A stretch of 64,000 nt of DNA from Norana najaformis. Taxonomy: Eukaryota; Annelida; Clitellata; Crassiclitellata; Hormogastridae. The translations under genes were made by a program, and so were the position numbers. Positions 58,612-64,000 of this stretch are shown here, piece by piece. The notes beneath the pieces were generated by a model, which was not told the DNA's origin, did not search any database, and was given only the letters and a program-made list of their open reading frames with translations. Numbering within the stretch: the stretch's first letter is position 1; each line of letters begins with the position of its first letter. Location of the stretch: positions 10,180,856-10,244,855 of the forward strand of contig OZ029929.1 of assembly GCA_964023275.1 (NCBI GenBank), written 5' to 3'.

Positions 58612-58839
58612 TTGAGCACTACATAATTATAGCTATAGCCTTATGTTTTATGGGCGAGCAGAGGCAAGGACTGGTATATGGCATAATGTTCTATATCTCG
58701 AAAACTAGACCTGCTGTGAGAAAACTGGTGCCTTTTCTGGAATCAGCAGGTCAAATATACCCAGAAACAGTTCTAACATTTGAGGCAACAAATTATGTGT
58801 TGGCCAGTGTAATGAACTCATACTTGCAGGCTTGTTCAG

Positions 58840-59080
58840 CTATTTACATACCAATCACTCCGCTCAACCCACTCCTCTTAGGCTCTTAGCCATAGCTGCC
58901 TCATCCCTCTGGAATAAGCTCCTGACAATTTTGACCCATCAGACCAGCTGACCAACATTTTTTCTTCCCTTGCAATATCTGCGCAGGTCTTTCACTCAAA
59001 AGTGAAAACTCTCTTCTTTCACAATTCTATTCTGATTCCTCTTCTTCCCCTTTTTTGTTCTGCAGATTCATTTCAGCAAT
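58840..59080 (+). mobile_element. LINE ORF2 C-terminal fragment
   Basis: Translates to RLLAIAASSLWNKL and SSLAISAQVFHSKVKTL, a CR1/L2-type ORF2 end (the usual PSLWN.LP motif), running into the start of the family-1 3' sequence. Confidence 0.6.
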
Positions 59081-59750
59081 CGGTAAATGCGAAAGCCAAG
59101 AATCCTCTCTGCGTGAGGGTAACCGGTTCGCGTCTCGGTCGTGGCTTACTTAGGAGATTTAAATCCCGGGCTGATACGGACCGTGCAAGGGGATCTTAAA
59201 TGGCGTGGCGCCATTTCGGGCAGCAGTGGTGAATGATCTCACCCGATAAATTCATTGCCAAATGACCAGGGTCGAGGCCATACAGTCGCCATATAAAACC
59301 TATGCATTTACATTTTACATTTAACCGTTTGACTGCCTTCTTGCCTGGCTGTTCTATCTTGACCCGGAACCGATTTTTTCCTGCCAGGTCAAGATTCAGA
59401 AGTCAGACAGGCAGACAGTCGGAAAGAGGATGGTGCTTGAAATTGGAGTGAGAAGAGAGAAATGGGTAAGCAGAAAAATCTGGATAAGATTTTGGGAAAA
59501 TTAATGTTTTCAGTTTTGAGTGAAAGACCAGCGCAAAAATTGCAAGAGTTGAGAGTGTTGGTGAGTTCGTATGATTGGTCAGATAATTGTCGGAGTTCGT
59601 GCAGGAGTCTCTTCCAGAGGGGTTTCATAATAGGCCTACAGCGATTGATTTCGTAGACGTGTGTTCTTAACGAGTTTAAGTGGAGCAGCCCACATTTGCA
59701 CGATTTTCGGTTCTCTACAGACTGAATCCGAACACAGTAACAACTAGGAG
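59081..59750. repeat. Mixed repeats before copy C
   Basis: 59175-59325 matches 32150-32285. 59385-59570 is a minus-strand LINE C-terminus and family-1 piece. 59640-59750 begins the dispersed block shared with copies A and B. No gene. Confidence 0.5.
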
Positions 59751-60545
59751 GGCGTGGCAATGATGGTTATGATAATATAATGTGCTGTACTGAAGGGGAT
59801 TTCCAAGGCTGATATGACAGGCAGGAAACATTCTTGGGATTTCCAATCATGGGCTGATGGCATCAGTAACAACATTATAATAATTTCTTATTAGGATAAT
59901 AGATATTAACATGACACTATGCATGGAATTTTGTGGTACCCAGCTTGAATGAGCGAAAATCAAATGTATTTATACATATGAGTTATGAAACAAAAATTTG
60001 TGACCGGATGTTACTAACGTTCGAAAAAATAGTCTGCTACCAACAACGTAGCCTAGTAAGTTGAATTCTACTCTCAAAGCATCCACTCTACATAACCAAG
60101 TTTATCTTCACAGACGACGGTAGAAGGATCCATTCTGTTCCGTATTCACTTAGGTCACAGTTACTGTATTGTATCTGACAAACCATAAAACTTTCAATCC
60201 AAATATCCTGAAGCAAAGATGCAATTGATAATGATAACATTGGTCGGTCTACAAATTTGGCATTTTTTGTTTCTTTGATAATTTTATTTTTAAAATATCT
60301 TCCCTAAAGCTGTGAAAACAAAATGATTTTAAAAAATTAATTAGCTCCAGTACTAAAGCTACGGGCTTAAGATTTTATTACGTATATGACGCTAAGCTAG
60401 ATAGTCAGAAGGAAATTTTAAAGTAGAACTTTACTAGAAATTTTATGAAACAATTAATTAAATTTAAAAACAGCACTTTCAAGTATTTGTATAATAGTTT
60501 TGAAAAATAATAAATAAATACCATTATTATTTGGCTGAAAATACC
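59751..60545 (+). repeat. Dispersed 1.5-kb block, copy C
   Basis: Third copy of the block at 7896-9470 and 32380-34630. It lacks the LINE 3' ends found in the other two and so may show the original arrangement. Confidence 0.6.
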
Positions 60546-60715
60546 TCCCCTTGTTGCATTAGACAGTGCGTTTTTTCTTTGCCTGGCGCTTGTAAACTAA
60601 TTCTGGAGCATCTGTCACCACAGTCAAGGTGTAGTCTGCTAACATAGCAGAACTCCAATTTCCTTGTTACCTGCTTTCCATTTCCGAGGTGTTCTGGTGG
60701 AAATGTTCGCTATGT
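60545..60715 (-). pseudogene. Transposase-like relic with FHQ and ADY motifs
   Basis: Minus-strand translation gives EHFHQNTSEMESR, a stop, then QGNWSSAMLADY and VYKRQAKKKRTV. It is a sister of the relic at 34575-34780 and a distant relative of the protein at 57281-58493. Confidence 0.6.
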
Positions 60716-61354
60716 TCACCCTTAACCCTTCATAAAATTTGTTGAATTTGTAATGATAATTTACATTGCCACACCTCATTTTGCTTTCTTACTTTATGCG
60801 TATAGAACAGTAGCAAGAATACAACTAGTAAACAAAAGAACAAAATACATGAATTTTTTTCATAACCATGATATCTGTAGGCCTAAATATAATAACAAAT
60901 TTGCATAGCGCTGCTCTTCAAGAAAAACTCCTCAGAGGTGGTCCTAAATTGACAAAGCCACAGTCAAACAGAAAGGGTTTTAAACACTTACGGAAACGAG
61001 GCAAAGGAGTCCATGTCGGAGGTTGCTAGGCAACCTAATATTACAAAAAGATGGACAAACCACAGCGGAGCTTATACGCGGCACTGAAGCATGGACAACC
61101 AGGTCATTTATCACAGCAGAGCGAAAGATTCTGCGGCAGGAATGGATGAGACTGAGATACATACAAATGTAGCTCACTGAGATAAGCTGTAGCACTGCTT
61201 GAAAGATAACATCTATATGTCATTTATATAAGAATTTCAGAGAGTGTTATAATGCTTAATGTGTTTTGTGTTTTTGAAGTTGTAGCGAAGACAGAATAAC
61301 GAGCATTAGAGCTTGGTGAAGTAACTTGGGTTAAAACCCAGAATCGGAGCTCAA
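60716..61354 (+). other. Upstream region of gene 4
   Basis: No gene. Unlike genes 1-3 it shares no upstream block with the paralogues. A degraded LINE 3' hairpin lies near 60900-60950. A TATA-box-like TTTATATAAG is at 61223-61232, about 125 bp before the ATG, and is the best core-promoter candidate in the window. Confidence 0.4.
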
Positions 61355-63451
61355 ATGATGGATTCACATACAAATATTCGAATTACCCGTCCGCATAATA
61401 GTCTAAATACCCTTCTGCACCATACATATAGAGTTACACATACAGATTCAGATACTCTAAGTACTCCTCTGCACGTTGCGGCTCGAGATGGTTGCCTAGA
61501 CGAAGTGACGACGTTGCTACAGACCAAAACGGACGACGTTAATGCACAGGACAGAGATGGCAGGACTCCACTACATCTCGCCGTTGAAAATCGTCACACA
61601 CGTATTGCTGAGATGTTGCTGAAACATGGGGTGAATACTCTCGCCAAAGACCTATATGAACATACACCGTTTTATTTGGCAGCAACAAAGGGGTTTGCAG
61701 AAATTCTTCAGATGATGTTACATTTCGCTGAAAATGCTGATAATGATCAAGACCTTGGCAGTTACCAGCCTACAGAGCCTTCTATGACAATTCGAACTCC
61801 TAAACGACATGACCTTAATCTGAATGTCGAGTCTGAAATCCCAGTTATGCAGCAAGATTCAAGAGCGTCAGAACGTGCATTCCGGTGTGCAACGCCAGGA
61901 ACTCAGAACTGCCAGATGAGACCTGTAGATGTACAGTATGATGTAGTTTCATACGAAGATGATGGCATTCTGTCGATCAGGGTGACTGTTTGCAAGAAAG
62001 ATCAACTGTCCGACATGCTAAACCGTGAGTGTTATAATGCTCTTCTAGGTGCCGTAAGCGATAGTAACATCGAATCAGTTAAGACACTGGTAGAAAGCGA
62101 TCTAATCAATGTGATGAACGGTGATGGGTTCACTGCACTACATGATGCAGTGCGGACTATCGATATCATGGAAATATTCTTAAACTCTGGTAAGTTCAAC
62201 GTGAATGCCCTCTCTTATAATTCTGAAACATTTCTGTTTCGTGCTATCAACCACAAATATAATCAAGATTTTTCAGGAAAAGTCCTTACCGAAATTGAGA
62301 AAAAGGATCGAAATGTACTGTTGTTACTTTTGAAACACAAAGCAGACATAAACGTGAGGAACTCAAAAGATGAAACTGCTTTGATAAAGGCAGCAGAGTG
62401 TGACTGCGATCACATCGTTCGGCTTTTTATAGACTGGTCAAAAGAAACTGGCATAAATGTAGATCTCAATGCCAGAGATTTTCTTGGTGAGACTGCATTA
62501 ATAAAAGCAGCCAAACAGCGAACCCCACAAACAGTGAAAATACTTTTGGATGCTGGCGCTTCAGTCACTTTAGCAGATTATCGTGGATACACAGCGTTGC
62601 ATGCCGTCTGCTATGAAGAACTTAATCACCGCAGTTGGATCAATTTACGTCACATATGGAAAGAACTATGCGAAGAACACCTGGGATATTACTTTCAAAT
62701 AGCTAAACTAACAGAGAAGCTGTACCAATCTTTTTATAAAAAATCGAATCCCTGTTTAAGCTCTCTATTGAAAGAACTTCACGTTGAAAACCTTCCAGAT
62801 CGCGATCTAGCAGATGTGATAGGAAAACTTCCTATCACGAATGTTCCACAAATAATTGCATACTGTTCAACAGAAAGCGAAGAGGAATTAAATAAACACA
62901 GAACTGTAGAACTCCTTCTTAAAAACGAAGATATTGACGTAATTGCTGCTGACTTCAGAGGTAATACGCCGCTTGACCTGGCCCTTAAGTCAGGAGTGAA
63001 AACAAAACCTTGTACGATAGAAGCACTCAAACAACAAGGAGCCACTTGTAGCACATTTTCACACACACAACAGAATGCAAACTTCAAAATACGAGAAGGT
63101 GTAATAGACAAAAAAGGAGGATCAACTTTCCATCTTCTAGCCATTGGTAACAGATATAGGCGATATGAGAAATACGAAAACAGAGAATTAAAACAAATTT
63201 TTGTTGAGGTACATATACGCCCACACTGGTCAGATAAGTCAATAATATACGGAGAAGATATACGATTGTACGAAGTGCTTGACAGCATTCACTGTTTCTC
63301 CCAACTCCAAAGAAATGCGTGTCATCAAATCCTCCAGATCAAAGACAACCACGGTAGAACCGCCTTGCATGTAGCTGTAATGTCAATGTCTAACTCCTTG
63401 AACAGGTACCTGACAAAGACATTTGGTTCATGGTATATATTGCGGCTCTAG
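61355..63451 (+). CDS. Ankyrin-repeat part of a divergent ankyrin-cGLR gene (gene 4)
   Basis: The 698 codons run from ATG 61355. Ankyrin repeats cover about residues 36-130 (STPLHVAARDG, GRTPLHLAVENR) and 245-580 (DETALIKAAE, DYRGYTALHAVC, DFRGNTPLDLAL), with an intervening region at 130-245 in the same place as in genes 1-3. It lacks the acidic N-terminal segment of the others. The frame ends at 63451 after a shift near 63425-63435; homology to the paralogues continues in the next frame. It is the most diverged copy and on the opposite strand. Confidence 0.8.
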   Translation: MMDSHTNIRITRPHNSLNTLLHHTYRVTHTDSDTLSTPLHVAARDGCLDEVTTLLQTKTDDVNAQDRDGRTPLHLAVENRHTRIAEMLLKHGVNTLAKDLYEHTPFYLAATKGFAEILQMMLHFAENADNDQDLGSYQPTEPSMTIRTPKRHDLNLNVESEIPVMQQDSRASERAFRCATPGTQNCQMRPVDVQYDVVSYEDDGILSIRVTVCKKDQLSDMLNRECYNALLGAVSDSNIESVKTLVESDLINVMNGDGFTALHDAVRTIDIMEIFLNSGKFNVNALSYNSETFLFRAINHKYNQDFSGKVLTEIEKKDRNVLLLLLKHKADINVRNSKDETALIKAAECDCDHIVRLFIDWSKETGINVDLNARDFLGETALIKAAKQRTPQTVKILLDAGASVTLADYRGYTALHAVCYEELNHRSWINLRHIWKELCEEHLGYYFQIAKLTEKLYQSFYKKSNPCLSSLLKELHVENLPDRDLADVIGKLPITNVPQIIAYCSTESEEELNKHRTVELLLKNEDIDVIAADFRGNTPLDLALKSGVKTKPCTIEALKQQGATCSTFSHTQQNANFKIREGVIDKKGGSTFHLLAIGNRYRRYEKYENRELKQIFVEVHIRPHWSDKSIIYGEDIRLYEVLDSIHCFSQLQRNACHQILQIKDNHGRTALHVAVMSMSNSLNRYLTKTFGSWYILRL

Positions 63452-64000
63452 TACTAAGCATGAGCAGTGACGTCAACGCCACTGATAAATACGGAAGAAC
63501 GCCGCTACACTACTCTTCGCATCAATTAGTCACAAAACTTTTAATTGAAAATGGCGGAAACAAAGACATTAGAGATATAGATGGAAAAATTGCAAATGAA
63601 ATGGTACAAATGAGAATGGAGGAAGGTATGACTTTTGAAAATGCTCAGCGTGGAATCACTGATGCTGTACGAGAGATTGAGTATTCAAATACAATATTTT
63701 TCATAGATCGGATCTTGCTGAATTGTTACATACTGATTCATCTTTGCTAGAATCGATGAATTTTCAATACAAAATTTTTCCACAATCTTCAGACAAAAAA
63801 TCAGAATACGCAAAAGAAATCGTTAGCACCATATGGAATGAAGAAAAATATGCAGATCGCAATCCAATGTCAAATCTTCTTCAAACAGAAGTCAATAACT
63901 TTGTCAACCGAATGATGGATGGAATTTAAAAATATGATCCAAGGTTCGAATGTCGACCAATATTTGTTGGAAGCGCCTTCGAAGGAACGAAAATTGATTT
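63430..64000 (+). pseudogene. Continuation of gene 4 with breaks, into the nucleotidyltransferase
   Basis: The second frame (63430-63700) carries SSDVNATDKYGRTPLHY. After another one-base shift at the T run 63697-63701, the third frame carries IVSTIWNEEKYADRNP. A TAA at 63927-63929 stands where genes 1-3 have Lys, and the frame then continues with RFECRPIFVGSAFEGTKID, the cGLR GS motif, to the window end. The DFD pair and third Asp lie outside. Either a pseudogene or an assembly with several errors. Confidence 0.7.

Larger units (their letters stand above)
56182..58813 (+). mobile_element. DNA transposon with about 140-bp terminal inverted repeats
   Basis: The left end (56182-56341) and right end (58668-58813) are inverted copies: the outer 15 bp, ATTACACTGGCCAAC, are identical and similarity continues for about 140 bp with small gaps. 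The 2.6-kb interior holds one protein gene on the plus strand and a poly(A) signal. I could not fix the target duplication. The long ends suggest a MULE-, Kolobok- or P-like mechanism, but I cannot assign a superfamily. Confidence 0.8.

Overview
The window looks like nuclear DNA of an invertebrate animal. It has long intron-free ORFs surrounded by eukaryotic transposons (hAT, a long-TIR DNA element, a pogo-like deletion derivative, CR1/L2-like and RTE-like LINE fragments), a tRNA-derived SINE, many microsatellites and no operon structure. The palindrome TAGGCCTA occurs ten times in non-coding DNA. I cannot name the species or phylum.

The core of the window is a family of fusion genes. Each joins a long ankyrin-repeat array to a C-terminal Mab-21/cGAS-type nucleotidyltransferase, recognised by a GS motif, a DFD pair and a third Asp in an ISIDVVAC strand. 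That is the signature of cGAS-like receptors (cGLRs), the innate immune enzymes that make cyclic dinucleotides for STING. Four large copies are present: gene 1 (1876-5775, minus, fully open), gene 2 (26432-30545, minus, N-terminal part broken), gene 3 (42415-50206, minus, with a huge acidic tandem array and a frameshift) and gene 4 (61355 to the window end, plus, divergent, two frameshifts and one nonsense codon). Smaller fragments lie at 9505-9545, 34788-35935 and 41472-41556. Genes 1-3 share about 430 bp of upstream sequence and their 3' flanks, so they arose by duplication of a whole gene-plus-flanks unit.

The spacers (6-26 kb, 31-42 kb, 50-61 kb) are mostly repeats. Two LINE families contribute many 3' ends with (ATTACG)n or (ATTACA)n tails, both carrying an AGCGCC/GGCGCT hairpin. 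There are segmental duplications (13.2-14.6 with 37.8-40.1 kb; 6.45-7.09 inverted against 51.06-51.6 kb), a divergent tandem duplication (19.8-21.4 kb) and three copies of a roughly 1.5 kb dispersed block (7.9-9.5, 32.4-34.6, 59.7-60.7 kb). Between 53.7 and 58.8 kb two DNA transposons sit nearly back to back: an intact hAT element with a perfect 8-bp target duplication, and an element with about 140-bp inverted repeats carrying a metazoan protein family I could not tie to a named transposase.

The simplest overall reading is a birth-and-death immune gene cluster in a transposon-rich region: one apparently intact receptor, two or three decaying or mis-assembled paralogues, and scattered fragments. 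Several breaks are single-base losses at homopolymers, so sequencing error must be excluded before calling those copies dead.
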